From: Vicinamibacteria bacterium
Lineage (GTDB): Bacteria > Acidobacteriota > Vicinamibacteria > Vicinamibacterales > UBA8438
Direction: 5' to 3'
Assembly (NCBI GenBank): GCA_022820825.1
Contig: JAJEEU010000093.1
Span: 1-64,000 of the forward strand
DNA: 64,000 nt
Of this stretch, positions 16,782 through 24,656 are shown one piece after another. The translations under genes and the position numbers were made by a program. Under the pieces are notes generated by a model, which made no database searches, was not told where the DNA came from, and saw only the letters and a program-made list of their open reading frames with translations. The stretch's first letter is position 1. Each line of letters opens with the position of its first letter.

Positions 16782-17822
16782 CTACTGTCCGGCGCCGTCC
16801 CACACGCCGCGCTCGCGGTAGTAGGCGGCCGCGCCGTCGTGGAACGGCACGGGCGAGCCGACGAGGGCGCTCTCCAGCGACAGCACGCCCGCCATCGGAT
16901 GCACCGCGGCCAGCTCGTCGTGGTACGCGAACAGCGCGGCGGTGATCCCGCGCGCCAGCTCCGCGTCCATGGCTTCGTGCGCCACGAGCACGTTGGACAC
17001 CGCGATCGTGGCGACGTCGGCGTCCATGCCCGGATAGGTCGTTTCCGGAATGTGCGAACCGTGGTAGACCAACGCCCCGTAGCGCGTCTGCAGCGTATCC
17101 AGGACGCCGCCGTTGGGGACCAGGCGGATGGTGCGGCCGGGCGTCGTGGCGAGGTCGAGCACCGAGCCGGTCGGGATGCCGCCGCTCCAGAAGAACGCGT
17201 CGATCTTCCCGTCCCGCAGCGCATCCACGGAGGTCACCGCGCCCAGGCTCTGGCGGCGGATGTCCTGCTCCGGGTCCAGGCCGGCCGCCTCCAGGATGCG
17301 GAACGCGCTGATCTCGGTGCCGCTGCCGGGCGCGCCGGTCGACACCACCCGGCCGGCCAGGTCCGCGATGCTGGTGACGCCCGTGGACGTCAGCGTTACC
17401 AGGTGGTTGTGGTTGTCGTACAACACGGCGATCGCCCGCGCGGGAACCGCGCCGAACTCGTCGAACGCACCCCGGCCGTGGAAGGAGTCATCGAGCGAAT
17501 CGGCCAGGGCGAAACCGAGGTCCGCGGAGCGGTTGGCGATGAACTTGAGGTTGTCGACGGTGCCGGCCGTCACCTCGGCGGTCGCTTCCACGCCCTCCAG
17601 GTTGTCGCTGATTACCTTGGCGATGCCGCCGCCGTACGGATAGTAGACGCCGCCCGTGCCGCCGGTGGCGATGGAGATGCGCTGGGTCAGTCCCTGCGGC
17701 TGCCCGCACGCCGCCGCGACCGTCGCCGCCGCGGCGACCGCCGCGATCAGCGCCGGCCGGATCGTCCGGGCGCCCGACCGCTCTCGGTGTGCTGCGGGGG
17801 TTCGCCACGGGCTGCTGGGCAT
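16782..17822 (-). CDS. TAXI-family TRAP transporter solute-binding protein
   Basis: The protein has 346 residues. After a hydrophobic signal (about residues 24-38, ending AAACG, possibly a weak lipobox) comes the TAXI-family start ISIATGGTGGVYYPYGGGIAK, followed by the two-lobed binding-protein pattern. It is periplasmic or lipid-anchored and feeds the permease encoded next. The first 17 or so codons (ATG CCC AGC AGC CCG ...) are derived from an end of MITE family B, so the start codon or N-terminus may have been acquired from the repeat. Confidence 0.87.
   Translation of the reverse strand: MPSSPWRTPAAHRERSGARTIRPALIAAVAAAATVAAACGQPQGLTQRISIATGGTGGVYYPYGGGIAKVISDNLEGVEATAEVTAGTVDNLKFIANRSADLGFALADSLDDSFHGRGAFDEFGAVPARAIAVLYDNHNHLVTLTSTGVTSIADLAGRVVSTGAPGSGTEISAFRILEAAGLDPEQDIRRQSLGAVTSVDALRDGKIDAFFWSGGIPTGSVLDLATTPGRTIRLVPNGGVLDTLQTRYGALVYHGSHIPETTYPGMDADVATIAVSNVLVAHEAMDAELARGITAALFAYHDELAAVHPMAGVLSLESALVGSPVPFHDGAAAYYRERGVWDGAGQ
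17777..17817 (+). repeat. Terminal fragment of MITE family B (B5)
   Basis: About 41 bp match the right end of B copies: GCTCTCGGTG, then a GCGGGG-like stretch, then GCCACGGGCTGCTG. Only one end is present. It lies over the first codons of the TAXI gene. Confidence 0.6.
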
Positions 17823-17914
17823 GGGGGAATCCTCTCGCCGGTCGGTTGCGCCCTCATATTACCCCACCGCATAGCGGTACAATCCACGGCCGAATCAGCG
17901 AGGGGACGGCGAGC

Positions 17915-18199
17915 ATGGAAGTAGCCGTCCCCGAGTTAACGATGCCCTTCCGCTACCGCCCACAAATCCTCGACGAGCTGGCCACGCACGGGGTGCGGCC
18001 GGCGCCGCGTACCCGGCCGGAGCTCGTGCACGAATACGTGAACGACCTGTACCGCTACGAGCTGCGGCGGCTGCGCGCCCGCCACGTGCGCGGCGAGATT
18101 CCGAAGCCGGCGTATTCCGCGCACGTCGTGGCGTTGCGGAAGAAGTACATCCTGGTGTCGGTGCCGCTGCGGTTGTGGACGCTGCCGGACCACGAATAG
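17915..18199 (+). CDS. Conserved hypothetical protein, 94 residues
   Basis: This is a small soluble protein with no signal or membrane segment. It is charged and rich in Arg and Tyr (YVNDLYRYELRRLRARHVRGE), which suggests a helical, perhaps RNA- or protein-binding, structure. I do not recognise a named family. ATG at 17915 is chosen; an upstream extension would run into the TAXI promoter region. A TACAAT box at 17878-17883 may be its -10 element. It converges on the aldolase gene. Confidence 0.6.
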   Translation: MEVAVPELTMPFRYRPQILDELATHGVRPAPRTRPELVHEYVNDLYRYELRRLRARHVRGEIPKPAYSAHVVALRKKYILVSVPLRLWTLPDHE

Positions 18200-18213
18200 C
18201 GGCCGGCGGGGAA

Positions 18214-19299
18214 TCAGGCGATCGTGACTTCCGGCGCGAGATAGACGTCCTGGATCGCGTTGAGCAGCGCGACCCCTTCCGCCATCGGCCGCTGAAACGC
18301 CTTGCGGCCGGAAATGAGGCCCGTGCCTCCCGCCCGCTTGTTGATCACGGCCGTCTTCACCGCTTCCTTCAGGTCGCTGTCGCCCGCCGACGCGCCGCCG
18401 GAGTTGATCAGGGAGGCGCGCCCCATGTAGCAGTTGGCCACCTGGTAGCGGGTCAGGTCGATGGGGTGGTCGCTCGTCAGCTCGGCGTACACCTTCGGGT
18501 GCGTCTTGCCGAACTTCAGCGCGGAGTAGCCGCCGTTCGTTTCCGGCAGCTTCTGCTTGATGATGTCGGCGGCGATCGTGACCCCCAGGTGGTTCGCCTG
18601 CCCGGTCAGGTCGGCCGCCGCGTGGTAGTCCGTCCCGTCCACCTTGAACGCCGGGTTCCGGAGGTAGCACCAGAGCACGGTGAACATGCCCAGGTCGTGA
18701 GCCTGGTGGAACAACTCGGCCACTTCCTGGATCTGCCGATCCGAATTCTCCGAGCCGAAGTAGATCGTCGCGCCCACGCCCATCGCGCCCATGTCGAACG
18801 CCTGCTCCATGTTGGCGAAGCGGATTTGATCGTACGAGTTGGGGTACGTCAGAAGCTCGTTGTGATTGAACTTGAGGATGAACGGAATCCTGTACGCATA
18901 GCGGCGCGCGCAGGCGCCGAGCACGCCCAGCGTCGACGCGACGGCGTTGCAACCGCCCTCGATGGCGAGCTTCACGATGTTCTCCGGATCGAAATAGTCC
19001 GGGTTGGGTGCGAACGACGCGCCGGCGGAGTGCTCGATCCCCTGATCGACCGGCAGGATGGAGACGTACCCGGTCCCCGCGAGCCGGCCGTGGCCGAACA
19101 GCGCCTGCAGGCTGGTCAGCACCCGCGCCGGCCGGTCGGACGGCGCCGCGCAGCGCTCGATGAAGTCCGGCCCGGGCAGGTGCAGCCTCGACGCCGGGAT
19201 CGTCTCGCAGCGGTGTTCCAGCAGCGCCGCATCCTCTCCCAGCAGGTTCGCGATGCCGCTTGCGTCCGTCACGCCAAAGTCGCTCATGAGTGTCGCCAC
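18214..19299 (-). CDS. Fructose-bisphosphate aldolase class I (DhnA/FbaB type)
   Basis: The 361-residue enzyme of the archaeal-type class I (DeoC/FbaB-like) family splits fructose 1,6-bisphosphate through a Schiff-base lysine, probably the Lys in ADIIKQKLP. Other conserved parts are [20 protein letters not shown] and [14 protein letters not shown] at 19299 has GAGGT 7 nt upstream; ATG at 19287 is also possible. Together with the PPi-type phosphofructokinase at 30.2 kb it belongs to central glycolysis/gluconeogenesis. Confidence 0.9.
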   Translation of the reverse strand: MATLMSDFGVTDASGIANLLGEDAALLEHRCETIPASRLHLPGPDFIERCAAPSDRPARVLTSLQALFGHGRLAGTGYVSILPVDQGIEHSAGASFAPNPDYFDPENIVKLAIEGGCNAVASTLGVLGACARRYAYRIPFILKFNHNELLTYPNSYDQIRFANMEQAFDMGAMGVGATIYFGSENSDRQIQEVAELFHQAHDLGMFTVLWCYLRNPAFKVDGTDYHAAADLTGQANHLGVTIAADIIKQKLPETNGGYSALKFGKTHPKVYAELTSDHPIDLTRYQVANCYMGRASLINSGGASAGDSDLKEAVKTAVINKRAGGTGLISGRKAFQRPMAEGVALLNAIQDVYLAPEVTIA

Positions 19300-19404
19300 C
19301 TGTTACCTCGCAGTACGAATGAACCGACCTGAAAGTATGCCATTTTCTGCAACGGGCAGGGGAGCGGCAGCCGTGCTGCCCGCGGCATGCCGCAGGCAGC
19401 CGAT

Positions 19405-19815
19405 TCAGCGTCCGCCCCAGGAGATCAGGTGGCCGGTGTTGGCCGCGGGCGTGCCGTTGCGGAAGCGGAAGCGGCTGGGCGTCGTCAGGGCCATCATCTC
19501 GGAATGCACGGGGGCGCCGTAGCGGGGCGGAGAATGCTCGAGGTCGAACCCGCGGAACACGTCGATCTGCGGGGCCGGGGCGAACACCCGCACCTGGATG
19601 TTCAGCCGCAGCATGCCGTCCCTTTCCTCCAGGTCCGGCCGTTCGTCCAGCAACTGCCGGATGCGGTCGATTGAGATCGGCAGGTCGAGGCCGGCTTCAG
19701 CGCTGTCCGGGACGTCCGCGGCCGGCGCCTGGCCGCCGCCGGCGTGCGCCGCCTGCGCCCCCAGCAGCACTCCCAGCAGCACGAGCGTCCGCGCGAGCGC
19801 ACCGCGCCCCGGCAT
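19405..19815 (-). CDS. Secreted hypothetical protein
   Basis: The 136-residue product has an N-terminal signal (ALARTLVLLGVLLGAQAAHA). The mature part is short and Asp/Arg-rich, with an even beta-strand pattern (MLRLNIQVRVFAPAPQIDVF) and a C-terminus ending ISWGGR. No family is recognised. ATG at 19815 is chosen because the signal peptide begins there; an open extension upstream runs through a repeat C fragment. Confidence 0.55.
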   Translation of the reverse strand: MPGRGALARTLVLLGVLLGAQAAHAGGGQAPAADVPDSAEAGLDLPISIDRIRQLLDERPDLEERDGMLRLNIQVRVFAPAPQIDVFRGFDLEHSPPRYGAPVHSEMMALTTPSRFRFRNGTPAANTGHLISWGGR

Positions 19816-19868
19816 GTCTCTACCGTATGCGCCGCGCCGCGGTCCGTCAAGGCATGCCCATTGCCGCG

Positions 19869-19897
19869 CGACGAACGCTGGTGAGAAATGCGGGTTA
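19869..19897. repeat. Terminal fragment of repeat family C (C2)
   Basis: GAACGCTGGTGAGAAATGCG followed by GGTTA is the inverted end of family C. It lies between two divergent genes, and its last bases overlap a TAGGAT box 9 nt before the ATG at 19911. Confidence 0.6.
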
Positions 19898-19910
19898 GGA
19901 TTGCGGCGGC

Positions 19911-20942
19911 ATGTCCGTGGTCTGGGCGGTTCTCCTGCTGCTGCCGCCGGTGCTGGCGATCGGGTTGCTCGCCCGCCGGCTGCACCAGGCGCGTGCCCGT
20001 ACATCGCGCATCGAGGCGCGTCTGGCGGCGGTGCTTGCCGCTACCGGCAGCGGGCTCTCGGTGTGGACCAGCAAGGGCCGCCTCGTGGCGTGCAATGACC
20101 GCTTCCGCGATCTGTATCCGGGCGCGCCGATCAAGCCGGGGCTGGAACTGGAAGACCTGTTCCGGTTCACTGCCACGCGCGGACTGGTGCAGGTGCCCGA
20201 CGACGAGACGGAGGCGTGGGTACAGGCGCGCGTGGCCGGTGTCGGCGAGGGGGCGCGCACCGTCGTCCGCACCGCAGCCGGCGGTTGGCTGGAGATACGT
20301 GCGGCGCCCGTGGACGGCGGCGAGACGCTGCTCCTGTATTCCGACGTCACGGACGCGGAGCAGACGCGCGGCGAGTTGGCCGACAGGAGCCGTCAGCTCG
20401 ACCGGCGAACCGCCGACGTGGAGCTGCTGCGCGGCGTGCTCGCCGCGGCGGCCGCCGGCGAGCCGCTGGAGGCGGTTGCCGCGCGCGTCGTGGCGCTCGT
20501 CTGCGCCTGGAGCGGCTGGCCGGTGGGGCGCGCCTGGCGCGTGGCCGGTGGCGACCCGACGAGCTGCGAGCCGCTGCCGGCGGCGCTGTCGACAAGCGGC
20601 CCGGATTACGAAGCGCTGCGGCCGTTGCTCGCCGGCGAGCCGCCCGCGGACGGCGACAGTCTGGCGGCGCGCGCGGCGCGCGCCGGCCGTGTCGTCTGGG
20701 TGGCGGACGTCGAGGCGGATCCGGCGTTCCGGGGCGGCGGCCGGCCGGCGCTGCCTGACATCCGCGGCGCTTGCGCCGTCCCGGTCAGGTCGGGAGGCAA
20801 GGTGGTTGCGGTCCTCGAGTTCCTGTCGTCCGAACAGCTCGTCCCGGCGGAGCCGGCGACGCGCTTGCTCGAGAGCGCGGCGCTGATGCTGGGTGCGGCC
20901 GCCGCAGCGCCGGATGACCGGCGGAGCGCCGCCGACGGCTGA
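19911..20942 (+). CDS. Membrane-anchored PAS and GAF domain protein without an output domain
   Basis: The 343-residue protein has one N-terminal membrane helix (residues 3-23). A PAS-like domain follows (about 35-150, LAAVLAATGSGLSVWTSKGR onward), then a short coiled linker (TRGELADRSRQLDRRTADVE) and a GAF-like domain (about 165-335). No kinase, GGDEF, EAL or DNA-binding part follows before the stop. It probably senses a ligand or redox state and acts through a partner. The stop is 8 bp from the end of the convergent uridine-kinase-like gene. Confidence 0.65.
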   Translation: MSVVWAVLLLLPPVLAIGLLARRLHQARARTSRIEARLAAVLAATGSGLSVWTSKGRLVACNDRFRDLYPGAPIKPGLELEDLFRFTATRGLVQVPDDETEAWVQARVAGVGEGARTVVRTAAGGWLEIRAAPVDGGETLLLYSDVTDAEQTRGELADRSRQLDRRTADVELLRGVLAAAAAGEPLEAVAARVVALVCAWSGWPVGRAWRVAGGDPTSCEPLPAALSTSGPDYEALRPLLAGEPPADGDSLAARAARAGRVVWVADVEADPAFRGGGRPALPDIRGACAVPVRSGGKVVAVLEFLSSEQLVPAEPATRLLESAALMLGAAAAAPDDRRSAADG

Positions 20943-20950
20943 AGCTCCGG

Positions 20951-21634
20951 TCAGCCGGGTGTCTCCCCGCTGTCGGTGCGACGTCGGGTTTCACCACGGA
21001 CTCCAAGCGTCCGCAGGACGGCGGCCGCCATCTCTTCCGCCGGCGCCTCGCCGTCGACGACCAGGTCGGCGTGGCTTCGCGTCGGCTCCACGTAGCGCTG
21101 GAACAGCGGCTGCACGCTGTTGCGCCAGCGCTCCCGCACCTCGGCGGCGCTCCGGCCGCGTTCCCGCAGGTCGCGCGCCAGACGGCGGCCGAGGCAGGTC
21201 TGCTCGCCGCAGGCGATGAAGATGCGCGTACCGAGCAGCGCCCGCACCGCGTCCCAATGCAGCGCCAGCCGGCCCTCGACAATCAGCGTGCCCGCCGGCG
21301 CGAGCGGAACGGTCTCCGGGCGCCGCGCGTGCGTGCTGTAGTCGTACACGGGCCGCTCGATGGCCTGGCCCGCTGCGAGCCTGCGCAACTGGTCCAGCAG
21401 CAGCGGCAACTCAATCGCGGCGGGCGACTCCAGGTCGAGGGTGGTCCACTCGGTTCGCGGCACGCCGCTCCGATCGCGGTAGTACGCGTCGATCGGCAAC
21501 ACCGCGTCGGGTGTGCCGGCCAGCCGCGCCGCCAGCAGCCGCGCCAGCGTCGTCTTGCCGGCCCCCGAGTGCCCCGCGATGCCGATCAGGTGCGGTCTGT
21601 CCACGGGGCCACCATGAAAGAGAAGAGCCGCCAC
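20951..21634 (-). CDS. Uridine kinase-like P-loop kinase
   Basis: The 227-residue protein has Walker A GHSGAGKTT near the N-terminus, then LPIDAYYRDRSG and LIVEGRLAL, the layout of the uridine kinase/phosphoribulokinase family. It probably phosphorylates a nucleoside or related small molecule; specificity is not certain. GTG at 21634 is used, with GTG at 21604 as alternative; it begins 9 bp after the toxin stop. The C-terminal residues (RGETRRRTDSG) are encoded by a fragment of MITE family B, so the natural end has been changed. Confidence 0.75.
   Translation of the reverse strand: MAALLFHGGPVDRPHLIGIAGHSGAGKTTLARLLAARLAGTPDAVLPIDAYYRDRSGVPRTEWTTLDLESPAAIELPLLLDQLRRLAAGQAIERPVYDYSTHARRPETVPLAPAGTLIVEGRLALHWDAVRALLGTRIFIACGEQTCLGRRLARDLRERGRSAAEVRERWRNSVQPLFQRYVEPTRSHADLVVDGEAPAEEMAAAVLRTLGVRGETRRRTDSGETPG
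20971..21006 (+). repeat. Terminal fragment of MITE family B (B6)
   Basis: TCGGTGCGACGTCGGGTTTC followed by ACCACGGACTCC matches the right end of B1-B3. It overlaps the last codons of the uridine-kinase-like gene. Confidence 0.65.
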
Positions 21635-21643
21635 CCTCGGGAT

Positions 21644-22432
21644 TCAAGGGTTCGCGCCGAGGCGATACCAATGAAAGTAATTGAAGATATCGTTTCTGTC
21701 TTCATCCTCGACTAGTATCCGACCCTCCTCTCGCGCCACCGCGTCAACTACCTCCGCGTCAGGATCGCCGAATAGGTCCAGAACCGTGCGTACGGCCGTG
21801 CGGAGAGGTTGGTCCAGGAATGGCCTTCCGTCGCATCCCAGCAAGTAGGCGCAGGTGTACTCGAACGGCACGCCCGAGCCTTCATGCTCGGCGCCATAAC
21901 GGCGTTCGTCGCTGTCGAGATAGTGACGCAAACAGTGCAGCACGCTTGCCAGGTCCCTGCGGGCCTTGCGGTCGTTGTAGGCGACGAACTTGAGGAGGAC
22001 ATAGAGCGGCAATGGAGCCAGTGGCAGCGTCGGACCGCCGTCAATGTCGACTCGGACGGCATGCGGTACCACATGGTTGAAGCCTGCGACGTCGAGCACG
22101 CGACCCTCCTCGAGTTCCAACGATCCGTTCGGTGCGAGGTTCTCGCTAAAGGGAAGGATGTCCATCAAGCTGCCGCTCCGATGCTGCATTCGGTGAGCAA
22201 TGGCCGTGCGCGCGAAGTCGTAGCGATCGAGACGGTTCTTCAAGTCGTCGAAGTCGTCGAGCGCATCGACTGCGACCATCACGTCCGCATCGTTGGTGGC
22301 GCGCCTGGGCCTGGCGTCCAGTAGCAACTCCGGGACGAGCGCTCCCACGACTGCGAATGGAACACCGAGCTCACGGAGGCCTCTCTCCATATCGGTCACG
22401 AGCGGAAGCAGGATCGGATCAACGCGGGCCAT
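21644..22432 (-). CDS. AbiEii-type nucleotidyltransferase (toxin of a type IV-like TA pair)
   Basis: The 262-residue protein belongs to the nucleotidyltransferase group of AbiEii/COG4914. The core VVGALVPELLLDARPRRATN is followed by DADVMV, carrying the paired Asp residues expected for metal-dependent nucleotide transfer, although the usual GS element is not obvious. It would inhibit growth by modifying a target such as tRNA unless balanced by the antitoxin; that role is known for the family, not shown here. The ATG lies inside the last 14 bp of the upstream gene, the overlap expected of a TA operon. Base composition is visibly less GC-rich than in neighbours, suggesting transfer. Confidence 0.72.
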   Translation of the reverse strand: MARVDPILLPLVTDMERGLRELGVPFAVVGALVPELLLDARPRRATNDADVMVAVDALDDFDDLKNRLDRYDFARTAIAHRMQHRSGSLMDILPFSENLAPNGSLELEEGRVLDVAGFNHVVPHAVRVDIDGGPTLPLAPLPLYVLLKFVAYNDRKARRDLASVLHCLRHYLDSDERRYGAEHEGSGVPFEYTCAYLLGCDGRPFLDQPLRTAVRTVLDLFGDPDAEVVDAVAREEGRILVEDEDRNDIFNYFHWYRLGANP

Positions 22433-23495
22433 TTGCCAGGACCTTGCGGAACAGCAGCTCGGCTGCTTCGAGCGCCTGCTCGGTGCCTCGATTCCGCAAC
22501 TCGGCGTAGACGAGGATGTCCGGAGCTGCGGGGACCGCGTCGACCGTCCGGTCGGGAGTCGCAAGAGGCCCTGGGGGTTCTATCACAAGCAGGTTGCCGC
22601 CACGCAGCGTGGGCTGGGCGACGAGGGCGCGTTGGGTGGCGCGATCATCAAACGCGTTCGTGGGCGCGTAGATTTCCGTCTCCTCAGCCCGAAAGTAGTG
22701 GGTCCGCTGTTCGGCCGCATCGGCGCCCGTTACGGCCCAGCGATGTCCCTGCTTGGTGAGAACGGTCTGCAGGCGTGTCCGGAGCTCGGCCTTGGCCTGG
22801 GCGCGAACCTGGAGCCGGCGTTGCGTGAGCTTGGGGCGCAGCCCGTCGATATACGCCTGCACCCACAAAGCCGTGAGCGCTTCCCGGTCGGTGACTCGGC
22901 GCCCGTTCTTGCGGGTGAGCAACAGGCCGCGCACGGCGAGATCATGCATGCATCCGGTGATCGTGCCGAGCGCCACGTCTGCATGCTGTGCCAGCACTCG
23001 GTACGGTGCGTTGGCCAATTCGGGCTGAACGAGGATCGCCATGACGGTCTTGATCCAGCCCTTGTGCGGGCGGCGGGGCGCGGCGGTTCGTTCCTTGTCG
23101 GGTTTGCGGCCCTCGACGTGGACGAACAGCCCCGGGAATTCCAGATGGGCGTTCCCGGCAAGGTCGAGGTAGTCGACCTGTGCACGCTCGAGGACGGCGG
23201 CCTGCTGTCGGCGAACGTGGGGTGCAAGGAGCAACAGCCGGTCATTCGCGTATGCGCGAGGGAGTGCCGCGCGCAGGCGCTGCATCTGTGCAACCACGAC
23301 CGCAACGTCCTGGTGGCGAAGATGGTGCTTGACCTCCACGAGGTATCGAGCTGTCCGGCCGGCGGCTTGCCACGTAATGAGAGCATCGTGCACGGCTACG
23401 CGGGCCGGCAGCACTTCCGTGCGGACCTCGGCGTTCGGGAGCCACCGCTCGAGGAGTGGCCTGTAGGGCTGGATGTCGCGCGCCGCACGCTGCAT
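22419..23495 (-). CDS. AbiEi-type antitoxin/regulator with nuclease-like N-terminal domain
   Basis: The protein has about 358 residues. The N-terminal half has a PD-(D/E)XK-like pattern (HDALITW ... YLVEVKHH), a fold often used for DNA binding or cleavage. A winged-helix-like part follows (WIKTVMAILVQPELANAPYR, VALGTITGCMHDLAVRGLLL). The layout fits the COG4861/AbiEi group that represses its own promoter and neutralises the nucleotidyltransferase encoded next. ATG at 23495 lies directly after a large palindrome; a TTG at 23534 inside it is an alternative. GC content is low for the window. Confidence 0.7.
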   Translation of the reverse strand: MQRAARDIQPYRPLLERWLPNAEVRTEVLPARVAVHDALITWQAAGRTARYLVEVKHHLRHQDVAVVVAQMQRLRAALPRAYANDRLLLLAPHVRRQQAAVLERAQVDYLDLAGNAHLEFPGLFVHVEGRKPDKERTAAPRRPHKGWIKTVMAILVQPELANAPYRVLAQHADVALGTITGCMHDLAVRGLLLTRKNGRRVTDREALTALWVQAYIDGLRPKLTQRRLQVRAQAKAELRTRLQTVLTKQGHRWAVTGADAAEQRTHYFRAEETEIYAPTNAFDDRATQRALVAQPTLRGGNLLVIEPPGPLATPDRTVDAVPAAPDILVYAELRNRGTEQALEAAELLFRKVLANGPR

Positions 23496-23497
23496 GA

Positions 23498-23550
23498 TGT
23501 TCAATAAAATAACATGTTCATTAATATTGAACAAGTTATTTTAGTGAACA
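23498..23550. promoter_or_regulatory. Large AT-rich palindrome, likely autoregulatory operator of the AbiE pair
   Basis: A 53-bp inverted repeat is centred at 23524, with 23 of 26 base pairs matching. Outer arms are GTTCAATAAAATAAC and GTTATTTTAGTGAAC; inner arms are TGTTCA and TGAACA. It ends 3 bp before the antitoxin ATG and also faces the small membrane-protein gene in the other direction. It is strikingly AT-rich in a GC-rich region. Confidence 0.75.
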
Positions 23551-23605
23551 ACTCCACCTGTTCGTGCGAGTGGGACGCCTTCCCGGGGGCGGCTTCTCGC
23601 AGCCC

Positions 23606-23611
23606 TATAAT
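23606..23611 (+). promoter_or_regulatory. Consensus -10 box
   Basis: A perfect TATAAT lies 28 nt before the ATG at 23640. It argues for that start rather than the ATG at 23610, which overlaps the box. Confidence 0.4.
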
Positions 23612-23639
23612 GAATGGTTACGGACTGGTCGCCGCGCGG

Positions 23640-23807
23640 ATGCGCAGATTCCTGAACAGCCTGCGGTCGTGGCAGCTCGTCGCGCTGGCGGCGCTGCTGC
23701 TGCTCGTCGACATCGTGGTACCCGACCCGCTGCCGTTCGTCGACGAGGCGCTGCTGGCGGTGCTCACCTACCTGCTGGCGCGCTGGCGGAAGCCGCCTTC
23801 GCGCTAG
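23640..23807 (+). CDS. Small membrane protein, DUF6116-like
   Basis: The 55-residue protein has a basic N-terminus, one or two hydrophobic segments (LVALAALLLLVDIVVP, then LLAVLTYLLARW) and the motif PDPLPFVDEALLA, which I associate with the DUF6116 family. The function is unknown. ATG at 23610 would add 10 residues but overlaps the TATAAT box. The C-terminus is basic. Confidence 0.55.
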   Translation: MRRFLNSLRSWQLVALAALLLLVDIVVPDPLPFVDEALLAVLTYLLARWRKPPSR

Positions 23808-23900
23808 TCACCGGCCTCCCGGGCCGCGCCGCGCTACGGCGGCGGACGGTATAAGATCGGCACGGTTACGCCCGTGTTTCCATGGGCGCACGTTCAGAAA

Positions 23901-24656
23901 ATGTCCGAACCGGTCCAGTCGCCGCCCGCCGTTCCCGACCTGCTGGAGCATGGCGCGCCCGTGCGCGGGCAGCCCCAGGCGCTCGACCGGCGGCTGTACG
24001 TGCAGCTCCAGGCGTTCACCGACTGCCTCGATGCCGCGCCCGTCTTGGAGGCGGTGCGGGGCAGCGGCCTGGAGGCGGCGGTGTATGCGAACGTGAACGA
24101 CCCGCGCGGCATCGGCGTCGTGCTGCTGGACGAGGATCCGGCCGCGTTCGCCGGCCCGGCGCGGGCGCTGCTCACGGGGCCGCCGTTCAGCGCGCTGACG
24201 CCGCTGCCGGCGTTCACGATGCTCGGCCGGACCTACGCGCAGGGGCGCGAGGCGGACCTGGAGGACTTCCTGCTGTACCGCGTCCGCCGCAACGTCCTGA
24301 ACCCGGAGACGCCGTGGGCGGTCTGGTACCCGCTGCGCCGGCTCGGGGCCTACAACCGTCTGCCGCGGGCCGAGCAGGGCCGGATCATGATGGAGCACGG
24401 CATGCTCGGCCGGCGCTACGGCGAGGCCGGCTTCGCCACCGACGTGCGGCTCGAATGCCACGGCATCGACCGCGACGACAACGACTTCGTCATCGGACTG
24501 ATCGGCGCCGAGCTCCACGCGCTCTCCAAGCTGGTCAAGGAGATGCGCACCACGCGCCAGACGTCCGAGTTCATCGCGAAGATGGGGCCTTTCTTCGTCG
24601 GCACCGCGCTCTACCAGGCGCCGCCGTCCACGCGGCCGCAGGGCGGCGGGCGATGA
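23901..24656 (+). CDS. Chlorite dismutase family heme protein
   Basis: The 251-residue cytosolic protein has the two-domain ferredoxin-like arrangement of the chlorite dismutase/HemQ superfamily. The C-terminal half shows the conserved pattern EHGMLGRRYG, then DDNDFVIGLIG, then LSKLVKEMRTTRQT, which includes the region of the proximal heme His and the substrate pocket. The reaction could be peroxide- or heme-related. True chlorite dismutation needs a distal Arg that I cannot place. Its stop overlaps the ATG of a Nramp-like gene by 4 bp, so the two are coupled. Confidence 0.72.
   Translation: MSEPVQSPPAVPDLLEHGAPVRGQPQALDRRLYVQLQAFTDCLDAAPVLEAVRGSGLEAAVYANVNDPRGIGVVLLDEDPAAFAGPARALLTGPPFSALTPLPAFTMLGRTYAQGREADLEDFLLYRVRRNVLNPETPWAVWYPLRRLGAYNRLPRAEQGRIMMEHGMLGRRYGEAGFATDVRLECHGIDRDDNDFVIGLIGAELHALSKLVKEMRTTRQTSEFIAKMGPFFVGTALYQAPPSTRPQGGGR

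Noticed and set aside
14884-16821. 645-codon plus-strand frame opposite the TRAP permease
   Set aside because: The minus-strand product has clear transporter segments; the plus-strand product is Arg/His/Gln-rich shadow.
23901-24656. Functional chlorite dismutase indicating (per)chlorate respiration
   Set aside because: The distal Arg could not be identified and no chlorate reductase genes are present; only family membership is claimed.
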